DNA of 64,000 nucleotides. Source: Metallyticus violacea. Its lineage: Eukaryota; Arthropoda; Insecta; Mantodea; Metallyticidae. Where the stretch lies: NCBI GenBank assembly GCA_030762175.1, contig CM060834.1:31438501-31502500 (forward strand). The letters are read 5' to 3'. The translations under genes and the position numbers were made by a program. The notes below the pieces were generated by a model. That model searched no databases. It had not been told where the DNA came from and worked only from the letters and a program-made list of their open reading frames with translations. Numbering within the stretch: position 1 is the first letter of the stretch; each line of letters starts with the position of its first letter. Below, in pieces: positions 12,526 through 23,750 of this stretch.

Positions 12526-13207
12526 AGTTTGAGTATATTTGAGTTGAAATTAAGTGCTTAAGAATCCCAATGCCCATTCTTGACAATCAGGTTAATGTAT
12601 CAGTTCATCGCTATGTATCAAATAGAATATATCATCATCAGTTGGACTTGATGACTAAGAGCGCTATTATAATTCTTTCATTAATAGTAAAACGCTTTCA
12701 ACTCAAAAGAAACCGATGATGAAATTGGGCCCCGCTCTCTACAGGATTTGCAAATTGACTCTGTGAACAAGAAGTGGTAGCCCCAACCACCCCTTCCGTA
12801 ATTCCGAAAGGTTCCTGCTGCTAGCTTCGCATGCTATTTTCTGCTGTTCGTCCTTAGGGAACCTCAGGAGACATGGCTACAGTTGGCCTTTCTACTGATA
12901 GAGGTCAACAGTATCAGACAGAAGCCACTCAACTAGCTAGCTAATCAGTAAATGGATCCTTGAAGAGCATTATCAAAACATTATACATGACAAGCAATTG
13001 GGTACACAGTCAATGCATAAAAATGTGTATCTCACACCATAATCCTAATATTGTTAATGCATTTCGGCGAGGTAATACCAAAGGTCGGAACACGAAAGTA
13101 TAACGTAATTGCATGGCTTTCACTTGAGTTAAAATGCATTGAAACACTCTCCAGAGGGAACGTGGCAAAGCTGCTGTTTGTAGTTGAACAGTGTGAGATA
13201 TCAAGAA
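12526..13207. other. No recognised gene
   Basis: No element could be identified. The open frame at 13051-13326 runs into the SINE fragment and is not a gene. Confidence 0.4.
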
Positions 13208-13293
13208 ATCCTTCCCTAATTTATCATTTCATTTCATGTTTCATCAGTGTCACCGCCTGTGAGGCCTCAGTAGTTAAAACGGGTGTTAAAAAC
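13208..13293 (+). repeat. SINE A, 3' end fragment
   Basis: The tail region (TTATCATTTCATTTCATG, CATCAGTGTC, CACCGCCTGT, ending in AAAACGGGTGTTAAAAAC) matches the 3' end of full SINE A copies at 45251 and 53093. Confidence 0.85.
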
Positions 13294-13530
13294 TATACAT
13301 GCACATATATATCTCAAGAGGTGTGAAGTACGTGATTGCAATCGTATGTCATTATCAGAAAGGAGGGCCCGGGATGCCATATTTCGCAACTCGGTAATGT
13401 TTATAGTTTTAATTAACAATTAATTTATTATTTCTTAAATTAAATCATAAAAAACTACATTACCTTCACTAGTACCAAACATTTTGTAACTTTTAAGCAA
13501 TTACTCGGTATACAGCTCGAAGGAAACAGT

Positions 13531-13597
13531 GAGATACAGGCCTCCTTAAACATATCGAAAACTGCAGTACATTCGATTTTGTATGAACATTTGGCTG
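13531..13597 (+). pseudogene. Mariner transposase fragment (mellifera type)
   Basis: One open reading gives EIQASLNISKTAVHSILYEH followed by LAV. This is the end of the N-terminal DNA-binding region of mellifera-type mariner transposase. The homology stops exactly where the 50 bp direct repeat of the next element starts, so that element, or the rearrangement that carried it, probably cut the gene. Confidence 0.8.
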
Positions 13598-13647
13598 TTT
13601 GAATTGTAATAGAAATTATTAGAGGGTATACAAAGCGCCTAACTCAA
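13598..13647 (+). repeat. 50 bp direct repeat, left copy
   Basis: It begins TTTGAATTGTAAT and ends GCCTAACTCAA. It is identical to 14471-14520 at 43 of 50 positions with no gaps. It sits immediately outside the left inverted repeat of the element at 13648-14470. Confidence 0.9.
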
Positions 13648-14470
13648 CCTATAGGACGCTGTTGCATGGCCAGGAAGAGGAGTTGTGCATCTTAACCCGT
13701 TCACGCCTCTCGATAGACTGACGCTTTTCTTCACCAAAACCTTCAAACGTGCAGTTATACGCATGCGTAAAGCTTGACTTTTTCTATATTCACACACATG
13801 CCAGACGTGCATTCAATTAACTAGCAATTATTAACTTCAAATATACTTTACTGTTACAGTAATGGTGGGTCATGGTGTCATAATTTTTACCTTGAAATAT
13901 ATGGCAACCTGCTAAATGGCTGCCTCCTTCTCGACTGACAGGCATAACTTTTCCAAGTCGTTTGGACACACCTACAAATGTTCCACAATTTTCTTGTCGA
14001 GTACTTCTCTCAGTATTAACGAACTGCTGCTATTGAGTTCTGACGTATTTCTCTATAAGCGAATAGCACGTCTAAACATTCCAGACCGGCGAACTTTTCC
14101 ATGTTTAACTTATAAATTGACAGGGGATCTTCAGGCAAATGGCTATTTCTTTCCTTAATAGATATGATTTAGAAAACCATAATGTGGCATATGGGGAGGG
14201 GGCTTAGAAATGGAAATTATGTGTTAATAATGGGGTTTAATAATTAAAATACTAATAATGTGACCCACTATTATTGTAACAGTAAAGTATTCTCGAAATC
14301 AATAATCGCTAATTATTTGAACGTGCCTGTGGCATGTGTGTGAACATAGGAAAGACCAGCTCTGCGCATGCGTTTGGAGGTTTTGGTAAGGAAAAGCGTC
14401 CGACAATCGAGAGACATGAATGGGCCATGCGCAGCTGCTCTCCCTGGCAATCGCAACAGCTTCCTGTAGG
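13648..14470. mobile_element. Element with ~220 bp terminal inverted repeats
   Basis: 13648-13872 and 14261-14470 are diverged inverted repeats of each other. Shared blocks include GCTGTTGC, CTCTCGAT, GACGCTTTTC, ACCAAAACC, TTCACACACATGCCA, ATACTTTACTGTTACA and TAGTGGGTCA or its variants. The ~390 bp between them has an 80-codon frame (13916-14158) with no recognisable domain. Long inverted repeats with no transposase suggest a non-autonomous DNA element. The flanking 50 bp direct repeats are far longer than any usual target-site duplication. Confidence 0.8.
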
Positions 14471-14520
14471 TTTGAATTGTAATCGAAACGATTAGAGAAT
14501 ATATAAAGTGCCTAACTCAA
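14471..14520 (+). repeat. 50 bp direct repeat, right copy
   Basis: It is the partner of 13598-13647 and directly abuts the right inverted repeat. The seven differences are substitutions only. Confidence 0.9.
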
Positions 14521-14756
14521 CCATCAATTTATTGCATTATTTATGTTCCTAGTCCCTTATGTACATTTCTACTTAGGATCTGTTAGGGATTAAAAGTAGG
14601 AGAGGGCCCCTATGTCCAATCTCGCTCGAAGTTAACTAGAATGGTGTAAAAGGCAAGTGTTGTACCGGAAATTGCGACAATAATATTTACATTTTGGGTC
14701 ATTAAAAAGCTTAACTAAGTATTTCTGATCTTGCCTCTTTCCCTAGAAAGACCATG

Positions 14757-14950
14757 ACTATCTCTTTACCCCAAGTAATATGTATTTTATTTGATGGGCT
14801 CAAGGATACTTTCGTGTTACTTTCTGCCTCGATTTCCTGCCTACTGATACCTCTAGCCTTGTTTTAACCTTCTTCCATACATTTTATTATTTCCATTGCC
14901 TCGCTGCTATATTGGATCCTGGCCGAGTCCTATTTCCACCTCTCCACCCA
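14757..14950 (-). repeat. Interspersed repeat family C, copy 2
   Basis: It is the reverse complement match of 5703-5896. Read on the minus strand, one frame gives SRQEIEAESNTKVSLSPSNK near the end with one upstream stop. That looks coding-like, but I cannot assign it to a known protein. Confidence 0.7.
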
Positions 14951-16345
14951 AAAGGTTTATGTTATATTTTGTATCTGGTGTCTATAGCATTTAAGGCGAA
15001 GCGTTGACTGGTCTACCTAATAGCTAAGCCAGTATTTCGCCGTAACGAGACATATCAATTCCTTGGGACCGTTATCAACTTGCACTGTTCTAAAAAAATC
15101 AAAATAAAAACACTCTGCTAAGACGAATAGTATATCTTGATAATCAGGAATAAGCCAGCAACACAAGTTCAGTGCAGCGCTAATGTAAGATACTGACTTT
15201 TGTTTCTGTACCGCGACAGAACCAATGAGTTGGCAGATTAGGCAGTCAGGTACTCTCTCCAGGCACTGGAGGAGGGTGGCAGGCGGCTTTGGAGTGGAAG
15301 TCGATAATGAATTAATACGTCCAGTAGCCAGGACGTGGAGATAGGAAGGACGGCATATAGAATGAGCCATAGAAACCGTGGGCACATGGCTGAACAATTA
15401 TTTGGAATACGAGACTGGTGAAGAGAGCGGGACGACCCCTGAAATTCAGCACATAGCCAGATAAATGTGATTGAGTGAATAGCGGATCATAAATTGTGCA
15501 ATACTTTGGCACGGCATTCCCTCATTTTTATCCCTGCTGTTTTTGTGCCCGTTCAAGAGCCACTGGTTTTCATCCAAGTTTCTGTGTCTTTCCGTTCGTA
15601 TTTTCCTGGTTCTTCACTTCGCCCTTTTCCTTATCTCTCGTCCAAAAGTTTCTCTCTATATTTATCTGCTTTTCTGTTTAACCCAGTTCTCTTACATATT
15701 CCCCTCTCTATTTCCTTCTCATTCGGCATTTCTGTCCAAAGCCACATCTGCGACTCAGTAGGTTAGCAGCAGATATTGACTACATAGCAGAGCATGGATT
15801 AGAACTCCGCTTTTGCAAAGTATTTTGTTGAAGATTTTCATTTGTTATGCAGATTTTAAAAGTAGGCACAATATTCCCCCTCTTCGTGTCTTTAGTTCCT
15901 TCAACATATCTTTCTTTTTTGTTCTCAGTAGGTATCCATGAAAAATTATTCTTGGAAAGTTATATTGATAACCATTGAATTGCGCACAAAATATAAATTG
16001 TTCTTGTTTATCTGGTATTTCATTATTTAATTTCTGCTTCTGTTTCTTCTTTGAAAACTGATCACAGTTTATTATATTTTTCTTTCAACTTAGCCCTTAT
16101 CTGCATGTTTCTGCACAATGGGCTGTTAAGCTTCTTTTTTAATTGCAGTTATACCAAAACATAAGACAATTATTTACCTTTCCATTTATAGCTAGTATAG
16201 GAAAGAAACTATAGTAGCAACTATATTTTAAAAATGAAAGATTACGTCACACACATGAACAGCGTAAATTCTCTCACGATCAATTTTCTATCATTATTTG
16301 GACAGAAAGTTTGTGACAAACCGAAAAGACTATACATGAATCGGA
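14951..16345. other. No recognised gene
   Basis: A 126-codon minus-strand frame at 15017-15397 shows no recognisable motif. 15540-15740 is pyrimidine-rich and gives open frames by composition alone. Confidence 0.4.
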
Positions 16346-16546
16346 GGATCTGTATCTCTTAGATTGCCTATGGGAGAATTTAAAGTCTTCGTGTATTCAG
16401 CAGGTATCTACGATCCATAAACACTACAACAACGTGCATTTAATGCGTAACAAATCAGAGAACTCCAAGAAAACAAAATAATTATCAAAGTTGAAGAATA
16501 TGTGTCAATGAGCGGAAACCACATATACAATCTTTTGTGTCAATAA
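16346..16546 (+). pseudogene. DDE transposase C-terminal relic
   Basis: Reading plus with frame changes gives DLYLLDCLWENLKS, then YSAGIYDP, TLQQRAFNA, QIRELQENK and a terminal SMSGNHIYNLL. The order (LWG-like block, VYS..I.D.ETLQQRV..A, then a GxHIxNLL end) fits the C-terminus of Tc1/mariner-superfamily transposases with a DDE_3-type catalytic core. Only the tail remains and it has stops. Confidence 0.55.
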
Positions 16547-17089
16547 ACGCTTACCATATCTAAGCAAGAAATTTTAATAGCAATGTTTACTTGACTTTCT
16601 CTTCTCAAGGTAAAATTATTTTGTGAAAACTTTCGACCTTGATTCTTAGTTTTGTGCATGATGTTAATTAATGAAACTCATTCCCCAACTAGATTATCGA
16701 GTGATTGCTATCATATGGTAACCCGCTGTAAATACGCTTTTCAGAGATATTTCATTTGCGGTAGTTCGTTTTAAACTACGTTCGCCAGTTCCTTAATCTA
16801 ATTGTTTATACAGATCTAGCTCATTCATCTCGCACGGGTCTTGGGCCGTGCTTTCTCAATACATTATGAAATATTTTAAATTGTACAAATCAATATTTAA
16901 CTCTTAAGAGACAAATATAATAATGAAATAAATAAATGTATATATATAATTAAAGAAAATGTTTCGAAAAACATAAATACAATAAACATAAAAGAAAATA
17001 GTATAAAAGTAAATAACTGAACACTTCCAATCATTTATGTACAAATAATTAAAAAAAAAAATATTGTAACTCGTGTTTCTTACCCCATC
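16547..17089. other. AT-rich DNA, nothing recognised
   Basis: Very AT-rich sequence without motifs. Confidence 0.5.
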
Positions 17090-17600
17090 CCGGATTGTCT
17101 TCCTCTTCGGATCTCATCTGTCTCACTTTGTTTAAAAATTTACCTACTCCCTCTTCCTCCTTATCTTCCTGCAGTCCAGCACTGCCACTGCCCTCTCTCC
17201 AGTTAAAAAACAGGATCGGTGGATATCTTTCTCCATTCTTCCATCCCCATCCAGTACACCAGAATATGTTCCCAAGATTCTTTCTCCGTACATATAGTGC
17301 AGATTTTCGTACCTTCTCCGTCTGTTAGTTTAGTCATCCTAACCTAAACCAAGCGAGTCCTTGACTACATAGTTTGGGTCCTGTTTGAATGTAACGCTCC
17401 ATCCGCCATTCGATTTTTTAGCTCCGATTATATCTCCAGCGAAATTTTGTGCGCATACTGCAAAAGAGTCAGTTGCCTATTAATGTTTCTAGAAGCGTTT
17501 CTTAATTTTCCTCCAAATCCCCTCCTGCTTCCCCGCTCTGCGATCCAAATGCTGCCCCTATATTTCAGACCCCTTCTTAATTTTGAAACGCAGGTCTTGG
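17090..17600 (-). pseudogene. LINE 3' coding end with zinc-knuckle-like motif
   Basis: On the minus strand one frame reads NVTFKQDPNYVVKDSLGLG and, further on, ICTICTEKESWEHILVYW. The latter is a C-x2-C-x5-H-x4 pattern with the last cysteine apparently changed. In R1/I-type LINEs a CxxC...H...C knuckle follows the reverse transcriptase, and this resembles that segment. It is followed by a glutamate/lysine-rich tail. Stops are frequent. The LINE assignment is moderate; the clade is a guess. Confidence 0.5.
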
Positions 17601-18579
17601 AAGTACACCCAACTCTGAGATGGATTTAGTAGCAACAACATCAAAGGTGCCAACTGAGGGTCAGATCATTGTCTCAAGTATCAGGAAATGGACATGAAAT
17701 CTGGTAATTTTATTCGATAACCTCTTTAATCAGATTTGAACATAGGGAGTTATTAAAATTAAGATTACATTTTACTTACATTCCATTAGATTCTGGTATA
17801 GTGTATATACCTCAGATTATGCATAAAGTTGTGTTACATTATAATATCAATATGGACATTTTAAAGTATTCTTAGTATTAAAATACCATGCTCAATCTCA
17901 TACATGTAACAAAGCTATTTAAGCAGCAATTCATATAAAATAGTGGTACATTTCATATATTGCTATATGCTATAAATTACTCATTAGTGAATTTGTCAAC
18001 TGAATAATAGCTTTTGTTGCACAGATACTCTGTAAGAGCAAATTTGAATATTTCTCTGTTATTGGTTTATAATTAATAATAGTTTGGGAGTAGTAGGAAC
18101 AGCATTATATATTCTAATGCATTCGTAATAAACTCCTTTTTGATAACAGGTTATACATTTGCAATGAGGCTTTGTAATTACACCTTTGTCTAGTGGGTAT
18201 GTTATGTATTTGCATACTTTTAATGAATAGTATTGATTTTTAATGTACAAGTTCATAAGAGGCGTTAATATTTTGACCACGTGTTATTCGTGTTGTTTTA
18301 TTTTGTAATATAAAAACAAGTTTGATTTCAACTAACTTTCCTCAGAATTTTAAAGCATATTTAATTATCAAAGAGAAATATTTATAGGATCTTTTGAGGG
18401 CGACTTCAGAACATGTGCAATGAGCGAAGAGCGTAGGCTGCTGATTTTAGTTTTGATAGTATATACTCTATATGTGCTTTCCAATTTTAGTGAATGTCAA
18501 CTTGAAGATCAAGAAAGTTGGTATCTTCATGCTCGTCTATATAACTACATTGGTCTATTTTTGCACCTGGATATGTGTA
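17601..18579. other. AT-rich DNA, nothing recognised
   Basis: A 73-codon minus frame (18059-18280) lacks any motif. Confidence 0.4.
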
Positions 18580-18834
18580 ATATGAACGTCTGAATTCAAA
18601 TATGTTTTCATTTTTACTGTATTGGGCTAGGTGTTTAACAAAATCACATCAAATGTAATAAAGTACTTTTATGTTATGAAATATTATTAAGTTTTAAGAC
18701 ATATAGCTAGGATAAAATTGTTTTAGTAGGCATTATTTTAACTTACATATTAATGAATATATTGAAGAGAGAGAGAGAGCTAAGTGTTAATATTAATGAA
18801 TTTCCAAACTTTTTTCAGGGAGAAGAAAACTTAA
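18580..18834 (-). repeat. Conserved 3' flank of orphan family, copy 1
   Basis: This noncoding stretch aligns with 56550-56839. Shared blocks include GTAATATGAA, TCACATCAAATG and ATGAATTTCCAAA. It lies directly downstream of the coding part on the minus strand, so the repeated unit is larger than the reading frame. Confidence 0.7.
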
Positions 18835-19392
18835 TTATTTTGGAAGCTCTGATGTGTGCTCACTAATGTCCCTTTTTAAACACCAGCAATAATCAGCCAT
18901 CATTGACACATTCCAACGACCTTGATGGCGAGTTTCCATTGTTTTAATGTCTTTGCTAAACCGCTCAATTTGTTCTCCATTCATTGCACCAAGATTCGCA
19001 GGGAAGTGTTCAATATGGCTGTTGAGGAAATGCACTTTACCACTCATTCTACAGCCTAGATTTCTAAAATGTTGTATTATTTCCTACAGAAGTTATTTAT
19101 AGTTTTTGGATTTCTTGTTGCCCCAGAAAATTTTCTGTCACATTTTTGTATGCCAACCATGTTGACTTCTTTAACTCGAACATTGATAAAGGAAAGATCT
19201 CATCCTGCATTAGCTCACGAATCTGGGGTATCGAAAATACCTGCTGCAAGATCTTACCTCAGTTTTCTGTGAGAGCTTTGTAACAAGAAAGTTGGAAAAA
19301 TCACTACCCTTATTCAGAGCAGTAATAAATTGCTTCATCAGGACTAACTTAAGATGAAGTAATGGAAGACGGGCATTAGAAGTAGATGGCCA
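18835..19392 (-). pseudogene. Orphan repeat-associated protein (KVHFLNSH family), copy 1
   Basis: Translation on the minus strand with two or three frame changes gives LPLLHLKLVLMKQFITALNK, then FSIPQIRELMQDEIFP, TENFLG, NKKSKNYK, IIQHFRNLGCRMSGKVHFLN, FPANLGAMNGEQIERF, QGRWNVSMMADYCWCLKRD and a stop at 18835. I recall closely similar proteins (KVHFLDSHLDFFPENLGAVSD type) recurring as uncharacterised products in arthropod genome annotations; their function is not known to me. Many family members appear as C-terminal segments like this one. The upstream end is broken by a SINE B insertion at about 19388. A second copy is at 56840-57480. Confidence 0.82.
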
Positions 19393-19580
19393 GAAGCAGC
19401 CAGGATCGATGGATATTTTCGGGTATAAAAATCGTAAGTATGACTTCCTTCGGAAGGGAAGTAAAGCCATAGGTGGTGTGTCGTAGATTTAAGGAACGTA
19501 ATAGAACCTCAATCTGAAAGAAGATGTTCCCCCCCCCAGAGTTCCATAGGATGCTGTTGACCTTAGATGTTAAATAAAAA
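19388..19580 (+). repeat. SINE B, internally deleted
   Basis: It starts in the GCCAGGATCGATGG block, passes through CTAAGTATGACTTCCTTCGG and CTGAAAGAAG, lacks about 60 bp, and ends with the GACCTTAGATGTTAAATAAA tail. It lies inside or against the 5' end of orphan-family copy 1. Confidence 0.85.
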
Positions 19581-20755
19581 CGATGTAATAAGTGCCACAA
19601 ATCTACGACAGGGAATTCTGGATTAAAGTCTTTCGCTCGAGATGTTTATAGACCCCGGCCTGGTTTTAGACCCTCGAATTTTAAATTCAGAAGAAGAAAA
19701 AAACATATTATACCCAAACTACCGATTAATACTGTTGCATATGGGAGGGAGGGATAAATGCGAGGTAAAATAGTATGTTGTAGCATGTAAGCGGTTGGTG
19801 TTCTAAAGTAAGGTTGAAGGTTTGGCTTGGGAAAAGATTAGCTCCGCTCCGCATGAGAATGGCGTTTCTAGACAGACGAGCTTCGAAGCCTGAAAAGAGT
19901 GAGCGTTGCGCATTCTGCTCTGATGACTAGCTTTATGACGTACAACTCGGGGTCCGAATCTCTTTAATTATGTTAAGAAAATAACTCAGATTGATTTAGA
20001 AGTGTTTATATTTTCAGAGATTGCCTCGGTGCATTATTTCCATGTTTTCATATAATTCTGGTTAGGGATGGTAAGGATTTTGCAGATAAGGGACCAGTTC
20101 GCCCCTTGAACGTCTTAATGATGAAATGATTAAAGAATGATACATAAGCGAGTAGCTCTAAAGTAGGCCGTGAAAATACCATACTAATAGTTTGTAAAAT
20201 CAATTAAGTAATAAAATAAAACAGAAGCAGCAGTTTATGCATAGAAGTAAATGTAAATCGTTTAATTAATGCATATTATTGATGACAAACATAGCTGAAA
20301 TTAATATAAGCATTATTTCAGATGGAACATGGTAGAAGTCAGTAACGCGCATACCCTTTGGAAACTTATTTTGTAATATGAAGGTGTCAAACGATAACTC
20401 CTCGGTGCCCAATGAATTATTAGGCAAAGACCTCTCTATACGCAATGAAAACATTTCAAGGTTGCTGTAACACTTGTTTAACTGTTATACAGAAATGTAA
20501 CACTGGTATTAGGGAGAAAATCCAACTGTTTTGCACATTTGCAGTGCTCTGGAAGATTTGTCATGAATAGTCTGTCAATCTCTACCCACCCTACCCACAT
20601 GAGAACTGGCTCTCAAACAACAGTTTTTCACTTTGCGGTGGAAAATGACAAACGTCATAAGAGCCCTCAACGAAAAATATTCTGGTTTTGGAAGAGCCGC
20701 AGTTTTATTTGTAACAGGAAATTGGATTGGTGCCACTGGGGGTGAACCAGCGATC
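19581..20755. other. No recognised gene
   Basis: No shared repeat or domain-bearing frame was seen. Confidence 0.4.
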
Positions 20756-20812
20756 TCCTTTCTCTTCCCCTCCTCTTCTCTCTCTCTCTCCCTTTTTCTC
20801 TGTCTGCCTTTC
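20756..20812. repeat. CT-rich low-complexity tract
   Basis: An interrupted (CT)n run that produces the arginine/glutamate-rich minus-strand open frames around 20575-20925. Confidence 0.85.
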
Positions 20813-21439
20813 TGTTCATCATTCGTACGCCTCGAGCCAACATTTGAAGCGTAAAGAAACTGTGTTCTCCTTGACGCAAAAGCAGCTTGAAACACTCTTG
20901 TTCCTTCTTTTGCTTCTTCAAGCAATGAACTGTTTATACCCGTTGTACATTATCATTATTAGAAGGCCGTCCATCGCTTTTCAGTTTCCTATGAATCTTC
21001 TGCCTTAAACTGTATAAATCAATATTTGATCAAGAATCCCAAATCCAATACGGGAGGATTTCCTTTGCCAAAATATCGTACGGTCAGCACTTAAAACTAA
21101 TCTTCTTCTAGCTATTATGATGCAGTTCTTTTATATCCTACTATTTTAGTGAAGCTTTTCGAAACGTTTGGTTGAAAATAAACAAAAATAACAAATAGAC
21201 AAAAAATTAACAATTTAATACATGGGTCACTATTTCATATTCAGAATTGGAAGAAACTATGAGACCTGTAAGTATCACGTTGGTAGCACTGGAGAGAGCA
21301 TGTCTTGATTAGTAGTAGCAGTTATTCCAGTTGCACCAATATAATGAAACTAACGAGTATATGGGTACCAGATTCTATAATGCACTAAATACAAAATATT
21401 AGATTAAATTCGAGTTAAGTACACACAAACTATGAACAC
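20813..21439. other. No recognised gene
   Basis: Ordinary AT-rich DNA. Confidence 0.4.
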
Positions 21440-21612
21440 AGTCTATGAGCCACTGCCCGACAGGTAAGCAAGAATCGAGTGACAGGCGTAAGGGGAGAGG
21501 GTAGTTTTTAGGTCGTGACTTATTGTATCCCTCCCGCCTGTTGTGTGTAGTTCAATACCAAAATAACTTCATTTCGTTTCATTCTGGTTTTAGTGCTTAG
21601 AAATCCTGACTT
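21440..21612 (+). repeat. Interspersed repeat family I, copy 2
   Basis: It aligns with the reverse complement of 12345-12525 over nearly its whole length. Confidence 0.65.
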
Positions 21613-21867
21613 AATTATACCTAGCGCAGTAAAGAATGTAAAAATAATGTGACGTATTCCTCTAGCTCCTTTTGTTAATTTATCAGTAAACCTCAAGTTT
21701 TTTTCCTCCAAACAAAATATTTTTAAATCAATTGGTTCTGTATAGTAAATAATAAAATATTGTAAAGACACCAAAACTTAAATTAATAACACGTCGAAAA
21801 TGTTTCGTTGTGCTTGGAGGTGCCGAAAACGTCATATTTTCTACCAGTGAAATGTAAAGAAAATTTA

Positions 21868-22345
21868 AATTTCGACCAATCACAGCTGCTTATTCCTACA
21901 CATTTAACGTAATTTTTTACCGTAATCATTTTATCACATGGAAGTGCATTTGTCTTCTCAGTTCATCAATTAATCGCAATAAATTTCTTAACTCTACTTC
22001 CACATCCTCCTCTAGATCATTATATTTAAAGAAAATGGAGATCTTTCATTCAGTTTTACATTTATTAATGCGTATCCTACTAAACTGTTTAAAGCCTCTA
22101 ATTATTAAAAGTAAAGAATATTGTTCACCTTATTCTTTTAAATAAATAATTTAAGAGTATGAAAATGCACGCCTATAATAGACGAGGAAAAGTGCATAAT
22201 GAGCAGTTAGTTAGCATTGTTAAGAGAATATGTGTTCTTTTTTCTATTTTTATTCATGAAATAGTCCTAATAAATATGACTCGATATTCTGAGCTTCCTA
22301 CGCTAGGCTCGTGAATTTATCGATAATCTCAAAAACATCTTACGA
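21868..22345 (+). repeat. Repeat family D, diverged copy 3
   Basis: It shares with 36030-36810 the block CGACCAATCACA, a TTTTATCAC(A/G)TG block, TTTGTCTT, an AAAATGGAG start-like block, TTTATTCATGAAATAGTCCT and a final TCTGAGCTTCC / CGRTAATCTCA. The middle is shorter or too diverged to align by eye. Confidence 0.6.
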
Positions 22346-23502
22346 TATAAATTTTAAAAGATGTCTACATAGTTGGTTGCCAATTTGATTCAAGTTCTCG
22401 CGATCGCTTAAGATACTCTAAAACGATAGTAATTTTCAGACCGGCTCTTATATGTAACATATTTTAATTTAAATGACATTTATATCAACAATTTAATCGA
22501 ACAAGCCTAGTACATCTATATTTACGTAAATTATTTTTAAAGTTTCTATTTTTGCAAATTTTGGACATTTTTAAATACCCGTTGAGAATGTTATTTTGTT
22601 CCTAGTTAGATAAACAAATTACGGTAAGCTAGCACGTGATTTAATTATGATCGCTGTTTATGTATGCTCGATGCTTAATGTCAGATAATATTTTGACAAG
22701 AGTTCATGTTGAGGTCAGTGGGAACTTTCGCTGGTTACCACTAGAAACAATTGCTATTTTCTCTTGTGCTGCATTTGATAATAGATTAACTGTTAGAGAT
22801 TTGTTAATATTTCTCGAAAAAGTGCATTAAAAGTTAAATATTTCATATCTGCTAAGAATAGTTCAAATCGGGATACTAAAGTACAGGCAGAACTGCAATA
22901 TTTTTGTCGATTAGTTGCTTAGTAAAGCATATATATGTCATTTTATGTGCTTAAATCACAGCCTTATAGTTTACTATAAATGCAAGGTTAGAAATTCATT
23001 TTCCCGAAAAAGTTTAACAAAAACAACAGATTTCTTTATCTTTTAATGTTTTTTGAGATCCAAAACATGACAATTTGCGATATTTGAGTACCGATTCACT
23101 GATGGCAGAGCAAAACTGACAGTATGCATCGAAGTTCGGAAACGACTGCTATTTTAACTGTTATAAATAATTCAAACCACTTGGTTTCTGAGCAAAAACC
23201 TCATTTTTACGATATCCTAAAGCGAAAAAAAAAATGTACTCTTCATTTTAAATGTTATCTTATGTGTGATAAGTGTAAGGTTATGTCAATATATAGTGTG
23301 GCGAAAGTGGGTCGCTAGCTCCTGAGCTGGTACCGTGGGAATTTAAACGTATGAAAGTATGTTGCTTTAGTTTGCACTTAAAAAAAAAACTTGGCACAAC
23401 TCTCCACTTGATACAATCATTTTTTATCAAAACTGAACATGTTTTGTAAATGTTAGATAACTCCAGTTGTAAATTTCACTTTTTGTCATATACAGAAATT
23501 AG
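22346..23502. other. AT-rich DNA, nothing recognised
   Basis: No motif-bearing frames. Confidence 0.45.
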
Positions 23503-23750
23503 GCCTTCGTAGTTTAGAGGCAACGTCTTCTCCTTGGGACCAAAGTGTCATGGGTTCAAATCCGGCCGAAATCACAAGTCCTTTGGGAGGGACATAAGTA
23601 TCGTATATTTATGGCACGCTAAAGAACTCCATATCTGGGCGGGGGAAATCCCCGGGCATTTCACATCCAAGTAATACCTTAGCTTCGCACTAGATGGTAC
23701 TTAAAGCGATGGATGACCACCTAGCTTCCTGACATCTGTAGATAAGTGTA
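23503..23750 (+). repeat. tRNA-derived SINE, third family (E)
   Basis: The head has an A-box-like CGTAGTTTAGAGGCAACG and a B box GGGTTCAAATCC (23552-23563). It is followed by a ~185 bp body (GGCACGCTAAAGAAC, CCCCGGGCATTTCAC, TTCGCACTAGATGG) and a short A/T-rich end after GATAAGTG. It is unlike SINE A or B. It is the only copy in this window, so the family status is inferred from structure. Confidence 0.65.

Noticed and set aside
13916..14158. 80-codon frame inside the inverted-repeat element as its transposase
   Set aside because: Too short and without any transposase motif; the element is more simply non-autonomous.
15017..15397. 126-codon minus frame
   Set aside because: No recognisable motif, no repeat copy, no splice or promoter context; open frames of this length occur by chance in 64 kb.
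20575..20925. Arginine/glutamate-rich minus frames
   Set aside because: They are produced by the CT-rich low-complexity tract.
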